DNA of 64,000 nt from Brevibacterium epidermidis NBRC 14811 (GCF_001570805.1 NZ_BCSJ01000013.1:1-64000), one strand, 5' to 3'. Counted from the first letter of the stretch, positions 1 to 9,331 are shown. Numbers and translations are program-made. Notes: generated by a model from the letters alone, not told the origin.

Positions 1-28
1 TGCTGGGCCGCCGTCAGGTAGTAATTGG
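1..28. repeat. Partial copy of a dispersed palindromic repeat (right arm)
   Basis: Bases 2-30 match 9820-9848 at 26 of 29 positions, including the arm CCGTCAGGTAG (11-21) and the flank AATTGGG. The left half of the element would lie outside the window. It sits immediately after the alanine dehydrogenase stop codon, so it could also serve as a transcription terminator. The complete copy is described at 9784-9848. Confidence 0.6.
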
Positions 29-29
29 G

Positions 30-1148
30 TCAGTTGGCCAAAGCGTGGGCCACGGAGACGGCTTCGAAGCCGAATGCCTCTGCGACGTTGTCGTTCGTGA
101 CGTGCCCATTGTGGATGTTGAGACCACGGGCCAGCGCAGAATCGTTCGACAGTGCCTTGTGCCACCCCTGGTCGGCGATCTTCACAGCAAAGGGCAGAGT
201 CGCATTCGTCAGCGCCGCAGTGGCTGTGTTCGGCACCGCACCCGGCATGTTCGCCACGCAGTAGTAGACCGAGTTATGGACGGTGAACGTCGGATCGTCG
301 TGAGTCGTCGGACGAGAATTCTCGAAGCAGCCGCCCTGGTCGATGGCGATATCGACGAGCACCGATCCCGGCTTCATCCCAGCGACCATCTCGTCGGTGA
401 CGAGCTTCGGCGCCTTCTTGCCCGGGATGAGCACCGAACCGATGACGAGGTCGGCTGTGGCCAGAGACTTCGTGATCTCGTACTTGTTCGACACTTTCGT
501 GCCGATGGCACCGGCGAAGGTCTCATCGATCTGCCGCAGACGCGGAATGTTGATGTCGATGACCTCGACGGTCGCTCCGAGGCCCAGAGCCATCCGGGCG
601 GCATTCGTCCCGGCCACACCGGCACCGATGACGACGACATTCGCGCGCTCGACACCGGGGACTCCGGACAACAGGATCCCGCGGCCGCCGTTGGCCTTGA
701 GCAGGCTGTGAGCGCCGACCTGAGTCGACAGGCGTCCGGCGATCTCGCTCATCGGAGCCAGCAGCGGAAGTCCGCCGCCGTCGGGCTGGACGGTCTCATA
801 GGCGATGGCGGTGGTGCCGGCCTCCATGAGAGCAGTGGTGAGCGCCTCATCCGCGGCGAGGTGGAGGTAGGTGAACAGGACGAGATCCTTGCGCAGGAAG
901 CCGTACTCCTGGGCGATCGGCTCCTTGACCTTGAGCACGAGGTCGCCGGCTGCCCATGTGGTGGCGGCGTCGGGGGCGATCTTCGCTCCGGCAGCCTCGT
1001 ATTCGGCATCGGCGATGAAGGAGCCCTCGCCGGCTCCTGCCTGCACGGTGACCTCATGGCCGTGGGCGACGAGTTCATGGACGCCGGCAGCGGTGATGGC
1101 GACTCGGAACTCATTGTTCTTGACCTCGGTGGGCACTGAAATGCGCAT
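30..1148 (-). CDS. ald: Alanine dehydrogenase
   Basis: NAD-dependent L-alanine dehydrogenase (alanine + NAD + water to pyruvate + ammonia + NADH), cytosolic, 372 aa, a full family length. The N-terminus MRISVPTEVKNNEFRVA is the conserved start of the AlaDH/PNT N-terminal domain, and the nucleotide-binding loop VVIGAGVAGTNAARMALGLG lies near residue 170. The C-terminus NMPGAVPNTATAALTNATLP is typical of the family. The reading frame stays open up to 1280, but ATG at 1148 is chosen because GGAGAGAAGG precedes it at good spacing and homologues begin there. The gene stands alone; a perfect inverted repeat about 90 bp upstream (1239-1259) may be its operator. Actinobacterial ald is often controlled by an Lrp-type regulator, but none is encoded next to it here. 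Identification is firm. Confidence 0.96.
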   Translation of the reverse strand: MRISVPTEVKNNEFRVAITAAGVHELVAHGHEVTVQAGAGEGSFIADAEYEAAGAKIAPDAATTWAAGDLVLKVKEPIAQEYGFLRKDLVLFTYLHLAADEALTTALMEAGTTAIAYETVQPDGGGLPLLAPMSEIAGRLSTQVGAHSLLKANGGRGILLSGVPGVERANVVVIGAGVAGTNAARMALGLGATVEVIDINIPRLRQIDETFAGAIGTKVSNKYEITKSLATADLVIGSVLIPGKKAPKLVTDEMVAGMKPGSVLVDIAIDQGGCFENSRPTTHDDPTFTVHNSVYYCVANMPGAVPNTATAALTNATLPFAVKIADQGWHKALSNDSALARGLNIHNGHVTNDNVAEAFGFEAVSVAHALAN

Positions 1149-1238
1149 GGTGTGTCCTTCTCTCCTGATCGTGTGCCGCAGGGGCGGAGGCGGCCGACTT
1201 CTCCGTCGGTCGTCGATGGTGACAACTCTATTCCTTAG

Positions 1239-1259
1239 AAGGTTTGGAGAGCAAACCTT
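1239..1259. promoter_or_regulatory. Perfect inverted repeat upstream of ald, candidate operator
   Basis: AAGGTTTG (1239-1246) and CAAACCTT (1252-1259) are perfect 8-bp arms around the 5-bp spacer GAGAG. It lies 91-111 bp upstream of the ald start and about 210 bp upstream of the divergent small gene at 1468, in a 319-bp intergenic region with no other gene. A homodimeric repressor or activator site is the simplest reading; the regulator is unknown. Confidence 0.4.
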
Positions 1260-1467
1260 TAAATCTGTTTTCGTCACCAATGATGCGAAATCAGTGCGTC
1301 TGGGTGCCAGATAACGCGGAAAACATGATTCCAGTCGGGCTCAGACTGCACCAAAGATGCAGATAGGGCGCTTCCAACGCATAAGCGACACATTCCGTCA
1401 GTTCGCGACTTGAAACGGTAAGCTGAAAGCGTCAATGCAGAACCCCGCAGAGGAGAGAAGGCTCGCC

Positions 1468-1671
1468 ATGGGACTCTACGAAGATATCGACGACCCGAAC
1501 TCGAAGTACTACTTCAACCTCGAGACGAACACCGTGGAAAAGGGCCTGGTCAGCGACTGGACCCACCGCATGGGGCCCTACGAGACCGAGGAAGTCGCCC
1601 GCGCCGCCCTGGAGAAGGCACGTGAACGCAATCAGCAGTGGGACGAAGACGACGAGAAGTGGAACGGCTGA
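1468..1671 (+). CDS. Small SPOR-like conserved protein
   Basis: 67-aa acidic cytosolic protein without membrane segment or signal peptide. Proteins of this type (start MGLYEDIDDPNSKYYFN, then a MGPYETEEVARAALEKARER segment) are conserved upstream of glnA2-type genes in Micrococcales and are usually labelled SPOR-domain proteins because of the F/Y-N-x-x-T...GPY...A pattern; real peptidoglycan binding is doubtful since it has no export signal. ATG 1468 follows GAGAGAAGG by 7 nt and is preferred over the in-frame ATG at 1435. It ends 4 bp before glnA2, so the two are probably co-transcribed. The function is unknown. Confidence 0.8.
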   Translation: MGLYEDIDDPNSKYYFNLETNTVEKGLVSDWTHRMGPYETEEVARAALEKARERNQQWDEDDEKWNG

Positions 1672-1675
1672 ATAG

Positions 1676-3034
1676 ATGTCGCGTCAGGAGGAATTCGTTC
1701 TCAGGACCGTCGAGGATCGTGAAGTGCGATTCATCCGACTCTGGTTCACTGATGTCCTGGGACAGCTGAAGTCCGTGGCCATCGTCCCCGCCGAACTCGA
1801 AGGCGCCTTCTCCGAAGGCATCGGATTCGACGGCTCGGCAGTCGAAGGGCTGTCCCGCGTGTTCGAGGCCGATATGGTGCTCAAGCCCGACCCCTCGACG
1901 TTCTCTCTGCTGCCCTGGCGCGGGGAGACCGAGCCCACCGGGAGGATGTTCTGCGATATCCACGTGCCCGGGGGAGAGCCGGCGCCGGCCGATCCGCGCA
2001 ACGTCCTCAAACGCACTCTGGCCAAAGCCGCCGAACGCGGCTTCACCTTCTATGTGCATCCTGAGATCGAGTTCTACCTCTTCAAGACCGACAATCTCGA
2101 CCCTGTGTCCGGGATCAGCGACGGCACAGCGCCGATGCCCGTCGACACAGCCGGCTACTTCGACCATGTCAACGGGGGAACGGCCAATGATTTCCGCCGC
2201 GAAGCTGTGACCATGCTCGAAGCGATGGGGCTGTCCGTGGAGTTCTCCCATCATGAGGCCGGGCCCGGTCAGAACGAGATCGACTTGCGCTACGCCGACG
2301 CGCTGACCATGGCCGACAACGTCATGACGTTTCGGTCGGTCATCAAAGAGGTCGCGATCTCCCAAGGCGTCTACGCTTCGTTCATGCCCAAGCCGATGGC
2401 CGATCACCCGGGCAATGGGATGCACACGCACGTCTCCCTGTTCGAGGGCGAGAACAATGCCTTCTTCGAACCGGGGGCCGAATATCAGCTGTCGAAAACC
2501 GGCCGACAGTTCATCGCCGGACTGCTCACCCACGCCGCCGAGATCTCGGCAGTGACCAACCAGCACGTGAACTCCTATAAACGCCTCTGGACCGGCCATG
2601 AAGCTCCGTCGTACATCTCCTGGGGCCACCGCAACCGTTCTGCTCTCGTGCGGGTCCCGCAGTACAACTCCGGAAAGTCCTCATCCGCCCGCGTCGAGTA
2701 CCGTGCTCTGGACTCCTCGGCCAACCCGTACCTGTCGTATGCGCTTATGCTCGCAGCGGGACTCAAGGGGATCGAAGAGGGCTACGAACTGCCCGAAGAG
2801 GCCGAGGACAACGTCTGGCTGCTCTCTTCCACCGAACGTCGGGCGATGGGGATCGAAGCGCTGCCGCGCAGTCTGTCCCATGCCCTGGAGCTGATGGAGG
2901 GATCGGATCTCGTCGCCGAGACCCTGGGCGAAGAGGTGTTCGACTTCTTTCTGCGCAACAAACGGCAGGAATGGACCGATTACCGCGCGCAGGTGACTCC
3001 ATATGAGCTCGCGAAGCACTTCACCTCGATGTGA
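1676..3034 (+). CDS. glnA2: Type I glutamine synthetase paralogue, GlnA2 type
   Basis: 452-aa glutamine synthetase family member (glutamate + ammonia + ATP). The beta-Grasp N-terminal motif FTDVLGQLKSVAIVP, the catalytic-domain motifs YVHPEIEFYLF and EAGPGQNEIDL, and the MPKPMADHPGNGMHTHVSL segment are all present. It differs from GlnA1 in this window by lacking the NLYxLPPEE loop that carries the adenylylated tyrosine: the matching stretch reads GYELPEEAEDNVW. It starts 4 bp after the small SPOR-like gene, and its TGA overlaps the glnE start, so the three form one unit. GlnA2 of mycobacteria and streptomycetes sits next to glnE in the same way. Paralogous gamma-glutamylation activities exist in this superfamily, so the substrate is less certain than the fold. 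Confidence 0.9.
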   Translation: MSRQEEFVLRTVEDREVRFIRLWFTDVLGQLKSVAIVPAELEGAFSEGIGFDGSAVEGLSRVFEADMVLKPDPSTFSLLPWRGETEPTGRMFCDIHVPGGEPAPADPRNVLKRTLAKAAERGFTFYVHPEIEFYLFKTDNLDPVSGISDGTAPMPVDTAGYFDHVNGGTANDFRREAVTMLEAMGLSVEFSHHEAGPGQNEIDLRYADALTMADNVMTFRSVIKEVAISQGVYASFMPKPMADHPGNGMHTHVSLFEGENNAFFEPGAEYQLSKTGRQFIAGLLTHAAEISAVTNQHVNSYKRLWTGHEAPSYISWGHRNRSALVRVPQYNSGKSSSARVEYRALDSSANPYLSYALMLAAGLKGIEEGYELPEEAEDNVWLLSSTERRAMGIEALPRSLSHALELMEGSDLVAETLGEEVFDFFLRNKRQEWTDYRAQVTPYELAKHFTSM

Positions 3035-6000
3035 TGGCCGCTATCACCTCACGCACGACCAGCGTCCCGGAGGCCACCTCTCGGTTCCTCCATGAGCTCG
3101 ATGAGCTCCTCGGCGTCCCTCTGGCCACTGATTCGCGGTTCGTTGATCTCCTCGTGGCAACCCCGGATCCGCATGGAGCGGCGCTGGGTCTGCTGCGCGT
3201 GATCGAGGCCGCGGGGGAGGGTTCCGCGGCCCTGCTGGACGCAGTGCGGACCGGATCGAAGAGCGAGCTGGCCGAGGACGAACTCAACCGCCCCCTCCTG
3301 GCCCGGCTCCTCGCGGTCGTCGGCACCTCGGAGGCGATGGTCGACCATCTGGTCCGGCATCCCGACTCCCTGCCGCTGCTGCTCGTTCCCGACCCGTTCC
3401 TGCTGATCTCCACGCCTGCCGCCTCGGCGGTATCCCTGCGAGCAGAGATGCTCACGGTCCTCGGTGCGGACCCCGAGGACCCGGCTCCGCGCGCGACTGT
3501 GACCGGAGACGAAGGCGTCAAGGCGCTGCGCCGGAACTACCGAGACGCTGTGCTCCGCCTCGTCGCCGACGACCTGTCGGCAGAGACCCCGGACGAGATC
3601 GTCGACCACGTCATGGCCGTCCTGTCCGACCTGGCCGCGGCCGCGCTCGATGCGGCCCTGGCCATCGCGCGGGCAGAGCTCGACGAGGCGGCCGGCATCC
3701 GTCTGGCGGTCATCGCCCTGGGCAAGACCGGAGCACGAGAGCTCAACTACGTCTCCGATGTCGACGTCGTCTTCGTCCTCGACTCCGCCGAGTCGGAGGA
3801 GGACAGACACCTGGCGACCGAACTCGCCCAACGCATGCGCAGCATCCTCTCCGACGCGGGAGGCGAACCCGCGCTGTGGGAAGTCGACACGGCGCTGCGT
3901 CCCGAGGGCAAAGCCGGGGCGCTCGTGCGCACGCTCTCAGAGTTCGAACACTATTACGCCGATATCGCGGAGAACTGGGAATTCCAGGCCCTCCTCAAAG
4001 CCCGCCCAGTCGCCGGTGACGTCGAAGTGGGGGAGGCATTCTCAGAATCCCTTCTGCCCTTGGTCTGGAAGGCGGCCAGCCGTCCCGGCTTCATCGACGG
4101 GATCCGCGCGATGCGGCGTCGCGTCGTCGACCTCATCCCGGCTATTGAGGCCCCACGGCAGATCAAACTGGGCCGCGGCGGACTGCGGGACGTCGAATTC
4201 TCCGCACAGATGCTTCAGCTGGTCCACGGCCGCAATGATGAGGACATCCGCACCCCGAACACCCTCGTCGCGCTCGGCGAGCTGGGTGAGCACGGATATA
4301 TCGGCCAGCAGGACGCCTCTGTCTTCTCCGCTGCGTATCGGTTCATGCGCGTCGTCGAACACCGCGTGCAGATCCCGCGGATGATGCGCAACGCTCTCAT
4401 CCCCGACGACGAGGACAAGCTGCGGATGTTGGCCCGTTCCGTCTTCCGCTCCGGTTCCCGGACCGGTGACCGCCTCGAAGAGGCTCGACGCGACTATGCG
4501 AAGCAGGTCACCCGCCTCCACGAACAGATCTTCTATCGCCCCATCCTCGAGGCGGCCGTCGGCATCCACGGTGCCGTCGTCGATGCGCAGAAACGGGGAT
4601 CGAGCCTGCAGGCGGCTGCCGATCGTCTCCAGGCCTTCGGATACGTCGACCCGCAAGGCGCATTGAGCCATATCAAGGCACTGACCACCGGGATGTCGCG
4701 AACCGCAATGGTCATCAAGCAGGTGCTTCCGGCCCTGCTCGACTGGTTCTCCGATGGAGTCGAACCCGACCGAGCGCTGCTGGCCTTCCGACGGCTGAGC
4801 GAATCGCTGTCTTCGTCCGGCTGGTTCCTCAAGATGCTGCGCGACTCCGGTCTGGCCGCCAAATCCGTAGCCGAAGTGCTCTCCCTGTCCGGGTATGCGA
4901 CGGAACTTCTGCTGCGCCAGCCCGCTGCCGTCGCCTGGCTGGATCGCTATGAGAACCTCGAGGCTCGCGACCTGGCGATCCTCAACGCTGAGGTCGACGG
5001 GTTGCTCAAACGCCATGGAGCCGACGCAGTCACCCCGATCCGTGAGACCTACAGCCGAGAGCTGCTGCGCATCGCTCTGCGCGACGTCCTCGACGTCGGA
5101 GACCGGGCTGAGATACCCGGTGATCTCTCTGACCTCATGGACCTGGCGGTGCGTGGAGCCCTGCAGGCGGTCCGAACAGACTTGGACGGACCCGAGACTC
5201 CGGACTACGAATTCGGGATAATCGCCATGGGCCGCTGGGGCGGACGAGAGATCGGCTACTTCTCCGATGCCGACGCGATGTTCGTGTACCGCCCGGTAGG
5301 CGAGGATCTCGACGCCGAGGCACGGGCGAAGCTGAGCAAACATGTGACGAAAGTGGCCCTCCAGCTGTCGTCCCGGCTCAAGGCCAGCGAAGGCGCTCAG
5401 GGAGTCGACCTCGACGCCGATCTGCGTCCGGAGGGCAAGAACGGACCATTGGTGCGCAGCTTCTCGTCCTACCAGGCCTACTACGCGAAGTGGTCTCAGC
5501 CGTGGGAGGCACAGGCACTTCTACGGGCACGTCCGGTGGCCGGCGACGACGAACTCATCGCTGCCTACCTGGCACTCATCGACCCGCTTCGCTACCCGAC
5601 GGAGATGCCGCAGAAAGCACTGACGCAGGTGCGCACGCTCAAAGCGCGGATGGAAGACGAACGGCTGCCGCGCAATGCCGACAAGCGTCGACATCTCAAA
5701 CTCGGCCGAGGCAGCCTCTCCGATGTCGAATGGACCGTCCAGCTCCTGCAGCTCCAGCACGGGCATCGGTTGGAAATGCTGCGCACGACCTCGACTCTGC
5801 CGGCTCTCGAAGTGGCCGCGGACGAGGATCTGCTGCCGGCCGAGGATGCCGAACAGCTCGCAGCGGCTTGGCAGCTGGCCACCGATGTACGTTCAGCTGT
5901 GATGCTCTTCCGCGGCCGCACCGCCGAATCGCTGCCCGCCGATCACACCGAACTCGAGGCCACGGCCCGCCTGCTCGGTTATCCGGCAGGGGCAGGCCAT

Positions 6001-6075
6001 GACCTCGAAGACGATTACCTGCGCACCACCAGGCACGCACGTTCCGTGATGGAGCACCGCTTCTACGACTTCTGA
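3031..6075 (+). CDS. glnE: Bifunctional glutamine synthetase adenylyltransferase/deadenylylase
   Basis: 1014-aa GlnE. It attaches and removes AMP on GlnA to match activity to nitrogen status. Two nucleotidyltransferase domains are visible: the N-terminal one with ELNYVSDVDVVF near residue 237 and the signature LGRGGLRDVEF near 376, and the C-terminal one with EIGYFSDADAMF near 740 and LGRGSLSDVEW near 890. Both keep the paired aspartates (D-x-D) expected for metal-dependent catalysis, so both halves look active. The start is GTG 3031, overlapping the glnA2 stop by 4 bp, or ATG 3034, overlapping by 1 bp; either gives translational coupling. A 72-bp gap separates it from the convergent mycothione reductase gene. 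The likely target is the GlnA at 7764-9188, which has the tyrosine, rather than GlnA2. Confidence 0.96.
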   Translation: MMAAITSRTTSVPEATSRFLHELDELLGVPLATDSRFVDLLVATPDPHGAALGLLRVIEAAGEGSAALLDAVRTGSKSELAEDELNRPLLARLLAVVGTSEAMVDHLVRHPDSLPLLLVPDPFLLISTPAASAVSLRAEMLTVLGADPEDPAPRATVTGDEGVKALRRNYRDAVLRLVADDLSAETPDEIVDHVMAVLSDLAAAALDAALAIARAELDEAAGIRLAVIALGKTGARELNYVSDVDVVFVLDSAESEEDRHLATELAQRMRSILSDAGGEPALWEVDTALRPEGKAGALVRTLSEFEHYYADIAENWEFQALLKARPVAGDVEVGEAFSESLLPLVWKAASRPGFIDGIRAMRRRVVDLIPAIEAPRQIKLGRGGLRDVEFSAQMLQLVHGRNDEDIRTPNTLVALGELGEHGYIGQQDASVFSAAYRFMRVVEHRVQIPRMMRNALIPDDEDKLRMLARSVFRSGSRTGDRLEEARRDYAKQVTRLHEQIFYRPILEAAVGIHGAVVDAQKRGSSLQAAADRLQAFGYVDPQGALSHIKALTTGMSRTAMVIKQVLPALLDWFSDGVEPDRALLAFRRLSESLSSSGWFLKMLRDSGLAAKSVAEVLSLSGYATELLLRQPAAVAWLDRYENLEARDLAILNAEVDGLLKRHGADAVTPIRETYSRELLRIALRDVLDVGDRAEIPGDLSDLMDLAVRGALQAVRTDLDGPETPDYEFGIIAMGRWGGREIGYFSDADAMFVYRPVGEDLDAEARAKLSKHVTKVALQLSSRLKASEGAQGVDLDADLRPEGKNGPLVRSFSSYQAYYAKWSQPWEAQALLRARPVAGDDELIAAYLALIDPLRYPTEMPQKALTQVRTLKARMEDERLPRNADKRRHLKLGRGSLSDVEWTVQLLQLQHGHRLEMLRTTSTLPALEVAADEDLLPAEDAEQLAAAWQLATDVRSAVMLFRGRTAESLPADHTELEATARLLGYPAGAGHDLEDDYLRTTRHARSVMEHRFYDF

Positions 6076-6147
6076 CTCACCGGCCGCGGCAGATCACTGT
6101 CGCGATGCCTGTCTCGGCGTCCGCCAAGTCAGATTGCGGTTGAGAGG

Positions 6148-7614
6148 TCAGTCGTTGAACTCGAGTCCGAGCAGGGCGTTCTCGATCACCTCGGGCAGAG
6201 CCGGGTGGATCCAATACTGCCCGGTGGCCACCTCGTCGGCCTTCTGGCCGAAGGCCATCGCCTGGATGAGCGGTTGGATGAGCATCGATGCCTCATGCCC
6301 GACAATATGAGCGCCGAGGATGTGCCGAGTCTTGCGATCGGCGATGATCTTCACAATGCCCGGATCATCGGCCATCGCCCAGCCATAGGCGACATCGGAG
6401 AACTTCTGCACCTTGATCGTGACATCGTGTCCGGCATCCGCGGCCTGCGCCTCGGTCATGCCGACATAGGCGACCTGAGGAGAGGAGAACACGGCCCCAG
6501 GAACGGCATGATGGTTGACCGTGGCGAGGTCATCGGTCCGAGCACTGCCCGGAGCTCCAGCCGCGACGTCGGCGGCCAGGTTACGGCCGACGATCTTCGC
6601 TTCGTGATTGGCGACGTGTTTAAGCTGATGGGGTGACGAGATGTCTCCGAGGGCGAAGATGCCGGGCACCGGCTGACCGGCGGACAGAACGCGCTGGTGC
6701 TCATCAACTGACAGGCGCTTCCCGTCGGTGATGTCGAACCCGGCGGCTTCGGCGTCGAGCTCGGCCGTGTTGGGGATCCTTCCCGTGGCCACGAGCACAC
6801 CGTCCGCGGTGATCGTCTCCGGCAGGTCCGCCTCGGCGAGGCGCCCGCTGGGTTCGATGGTCAATGTGACCTCACCGTCGGTGATGTCGATCTGCTTGGC
6901 CTGTGCTCCGTGGAGGACGGCGTGGGAGGAGTCGAAGATCCGTGTGAACTCGTCGGCGGCCTCCTCGTCGATATTGCCCAGGAGGCGGGGACCGCGAGCC
7001 AGGACGGTCACCTCGGTGCCGAGCGCAGCGAAGACATGGGCGAATTCCATAGCCACGATCCCGGAGCCGATGATGACCAGGCGTCGCGGCTGTTCGGCAC
7101 GGCGCATCACAGTGTTGGAAGTGAACACGGGGTATTCGTCGGTGTCAATGCGGGCGGTGTCGAGCCCTGCGATATCGGGGATGAACGGGTGGGCCCCGGC
7201 GGCGATGACGATGCGATCGGCGGTGATCTCCTCACCGGAGGCTGTGCGCACGGTCTTCTCTCCGGTGAAGTGAACGTGTTCGGGAACAACTGTCACGTTG
7301 GGCTGTCGATCGCTGCTGCGGTACTCGCGTCCTCCGGACTCGATCGCGTCGATGCGGGAGAAGATGCGTTCCTGGAGTCCGGTCCAATCCACCTCGGGGT
7401 GGGTCGGGGTTAGGTTGTAGCGTTCGGCCTGGGTGGCCTGCTCGGCCAGGGTGGCGGGGTAGACGAACATCTTCGTCGGAATGCACCCGACGTTGAGGCA
7501 GGTTCCGCCGAAGTGCCATTCCTCGGCGATGGCGGTCTTCAGACCCGCGAATCGCTTGTCGAGAAACATATTTCCCGAACCGGTGCCGATGAGCAGCAGG
7601 TCATAGTGCGTCAA
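6148..7614 (-). CDS. mtr: Mycothione reductase
   Basis: 488-aa flavoprotein disulfide reductase that recycles mycothione (oxidised mycothiol) to mycothiol with NADPH. The N-terminal FAD motif is LLLIGTGSGNMFLDKRF, and the redox pair is in GGTCLNVGCIPTKMFVYPA; the FVYPA tail after the second cysteine separates mycothione reductases from lipoamide and mercuric reductases. The C-terminal interface motif ATGQYWIHPALPEVIENALL carries the catalytic His-Pro. The frame is open up to 7707, but TTG 7614 is preferred because GGAGGG lies 6 nt before it and the product then starts at the FAD domain (LTHYDLLLIG). It supports mycothiol biochemistry in this organism, consistent with the maleylpyruvate-isomerase-type protein at 53.1 kb. 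Confidence 0.92.
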   Translation of the reverse strand: MTHYDLLLIGTGSGNMFLDKRFAGLKTAIAEEWHFGGTCLNVGCIPTKMFVYPATLAEQATQAERYNLTPTHPEVDWTGLQERIFSRIDAIESGGREYRSSDRQPNVTVVPEHVHFTGEKTVRTASGEEITADRIVIAAGAHPFIPDIAGLDTARIDTDEYPVFTSNTVMRRAEQPRRLVIIGSGIVAMEFAHVFAALGTEVTVLARGPRLLGNIDEEAADEFTRIFDSSHAVLHGAQAKQIDITDGEVTLTIEPSGRLAEADLPETITADGVLVATGRIPNTAELDAEAAGFDITDGKRLSVDEHQRVLSAGQPVPGIFALGDISSPHQLKHVANHEAKIVGRNLAADVAAGAPGSARTDDLATVNHHAVPGAVFSSPQVAYVGMTEAQAADAGHDVTIKVQKFSDVAYGWAMADDPGIVKIIADRKTRHILGAHIVGHEASMLIQPLIQAMAFGQKADEVATGQYWIHPALPEVIENALLGLEFND

Positions 7615-7673
7615 AGTCCATCCCTCCGATGGTGCGTGATCCGACCGGCCGTGTCTGCGGCCGCAGAGCCGAA

Positions 7674-7704
7674 AGGGCGCCACGGGGATAACCCGTGACG
7701 CCCT
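7674..7704. terminator. Hairpin between glnA1 and mtr
   Basis: Arms AGGGCGCCACGGG (7674-7686) and CCCGTGACGCCCT (7692-7704) pair over 13 positions with one mismatch and a 5-nt loop. It is 60 bp past the glnA1 stop and 60 bp before the mtr start, so it probably ends glnA1 transcription. There is no clear U-tract. Confidence 0.5.
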
Positions 7705-7763
7705 CACTCTATTCCACTCGGCTGCGCGATCTCAGGTGGCCCGAGATCGGCCGCCGGCCGAGA

Positions 7764-9188
7764 TCAGAGTGCGTAGTAGAGCTCGAACTCCGTCGGTGTC
7801 GGACGCAGGCGAGCGACATCGAGTTCGTTCTCACGCTTGATGCGGATCCAGGTCTCGATGAGGTCGGGAGTGAACACATCGCCGGCGGTGAGGAAGTCGT
7901 GGTCCTTCTCGAGCTCGTTGAGCGCCTCGTCGAGGGTGCCCGGAACGAGCTTGATGTCCTTGGCCTCCTCGGGTGGGAGCTCGTAGAGGTCCTTGTCGAT
8001 GGGCTCCGGCGGTTCGATGCGGTTGCGGATACCGTCGAGCCCGGCCATGAGCTGGGCAGAGAAGGCGAGGTACGGGTTCGACGAGGGGTCCGGAACGCGG
8101 AACTCGAGCCGTTTGGCCTTCGGCGAGGATCCGGTCACCGGAATGCGGATCGCGGCAGAACGGTTGCGGGCGGAGTAGACGAGGTTGACCGGAGCCTCAT
8201 AGCCGGGCACCAGGCGGCGGTAGGAGTTGATAGTCGGGTTCGTGAACGCCAGCACCGCGCCGGCGTGCTCGATGAGTCCGCCGATGTACCACCGAGCCAG
8301 GTCGGAGAGTCCGCCGTAGCCGTTCTCGTCGTAGAACAGAGGCTCTCCGTTCTTCCACAGCGACTGGTGGCAGTGCATGCCGGAGCCGTTGTCGTCGAAG
8401 AGCGGCTTGGGCATGAAGGTCGCGGACTTGCCGAGCTCGAAAGCGGTGTTCTTGATCACGTACTTGAAGTCGAGCAGCTGATCGCCTGCGTGCTGGAGCG
8501 TCTTGAACTTGTAGTTGATCTCCTGCTGACCGGCGGTGCCGACCTCATGGTGCGCCCGCTCCATCTCGAAGCCGATCTCCTCGAGCGTCAGCGACATCTT
8601 GTCGCGGACATCTGCGTACTGATCCTGCGGCGAGACCGGGAAGTAGCCGCCCTTGAACGGGGTCTTGTAGCCCTGGTTTCCGCCGACCTCATCAGAGCCG
8701 GTGTTCCACGCGGCTTCCTGTGAGCCGATCTTGTAGAAGCTGCCGCCGGGAGTGTTCTCGTAGCGGATGGAGTCGAAGAGGTAGAACTCCGCCTCGGCGC
8801 CGAAGAAGACGGTATCGGCGATGCCGGTGGACTCGAGGTAGGACTCGGCCTTGGCCGCGACCTGGCGGGGATCGCGCGAGTAGGGTTCATCGGTGAACGG
8901 ATCGACGATCGAATGGGTGATGACCAGCGTCTTGGCCTCACGGAAGGGGTCGATGTACGCGGACGTGACATCGGCCAGCAGCTTCATATCGGATTCATGG
9001 ATGCCCTGGAAGCCTGTGATGGAGGACCCGTCGAAGAGCAGACCTTCGGTGATCTCCTCGATGCCGTACGAGGCGGCTGGGAGGTTGAAGTGCTGGACCA
9101 CACCGGGCAGGTCGCAGAACCGGACATCGACGAATTTGACGTCGTTCTCCGATATGTAGTTGACGAGTTCTTCAGCAGACGAGAACAC
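7764..9188 (-). CDS. glnA: Glutamine synthetase type I, GlnA1
   Basis: 474-aa main glutamine synthetase, a cytosolic dodecamer in this family. The N-terminal beta-Grasp motif is [16 protein letters not shown], and the metal and substrate motifs [48 protein letters not shown] and [11 protein letters not shown] are intact. The adenylylation loop [13 protein letters not shown] is present with the target tyrosine at residue 402, so it should be controlled by GlnE encoded 1.7 kb away. Start GTG 9188 follows AGGAG by 7 nt. Upstream, two GAAAC half-sites with a 6-nt spacer (9277-9292) resemble a GlnR box. The gene is monocistronic with a hairpin downstream. Confidence 0.97.
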   Translation of the reverse strand: MFSSAEELVNYISENDVKFVDVRFCDLPGVVQHFNLPAASYGIEEITEGLLFDGSSITGFQGIHESDMKLLADVTSAYIDPFREAKTLVITHSIVDPFTDEPYSRDPRQVAAKAESYLESTGIADTVFFGAEAEFYLFDSIRYENTPGGSFYKIGSQEAAWNTGSDEVGGNQGYKTPFKGGYFPVSPQDQYADVRDKMSLTLEEIGFEMERAHHEVGTAGQQEINYKFKTLQHAGDQLLDFKYVIKNTAFELGKSATFMPKPLFDDNGSGMHCHQSLWKNGEPLFYDENGYGGLSDLARWYIGGLIEHAGAVLAFTNPTINSYRRLVPGYEAPVNLVYSARNRSAAIRIPVTGSSPKAKRLEFRVPDPSSNPYLAFSAQLMAGLDGIRNRIEPPEPIDKDLYELPPEEAKDIKLVPGTLDEALNELEKDHDFLTAGDVFTPDLIETWIRIKRENELDVARLRPTPTEFELYYAL

Positions 9189-9276
9189 TTAGGTCTCCTA
9201 GTTCGTGTACGGTGGCCGTTTGTCCTGACCACAGTCAATCTTAGTCGCCGAACAATGAAGTGGTGATGTCGCCCGT

Positions 9277-9292
9277 GTTTCGGGCATGTTTC
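9277..9292 (-). promoter_or_regulatory. Candidate GlnR-type box upstream of glnA1
   Basis: Read on the minus strand, GAAAC-N6-GAAAC occupies 9292 to 9277, and a weaker GACAT follows after another 6 nt. Actinobacterial GlnR sites are described as GTnAC-N6-GAAAC repeats with 11-bp spacing, so this is a partial match. It lies about 90-105 bp before the glnA1 start, a normal activator position. No glnR gene is in the window. Confidence 0.4.
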
Positions 9293-9331
9293 CTGAGGAT
9301 CCACTCAGGCCGGATTTCGTAGGCTGGGGGA

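Noticed and set aside
7652..7665. 14-bp palindrome TCTGCGGCCGCAGA
   Set aside because: GC-rich palindromes of this length are expected by chance in such DNA, and it has no clear position relative to a promoter; the hairpin next to it is listed instead.
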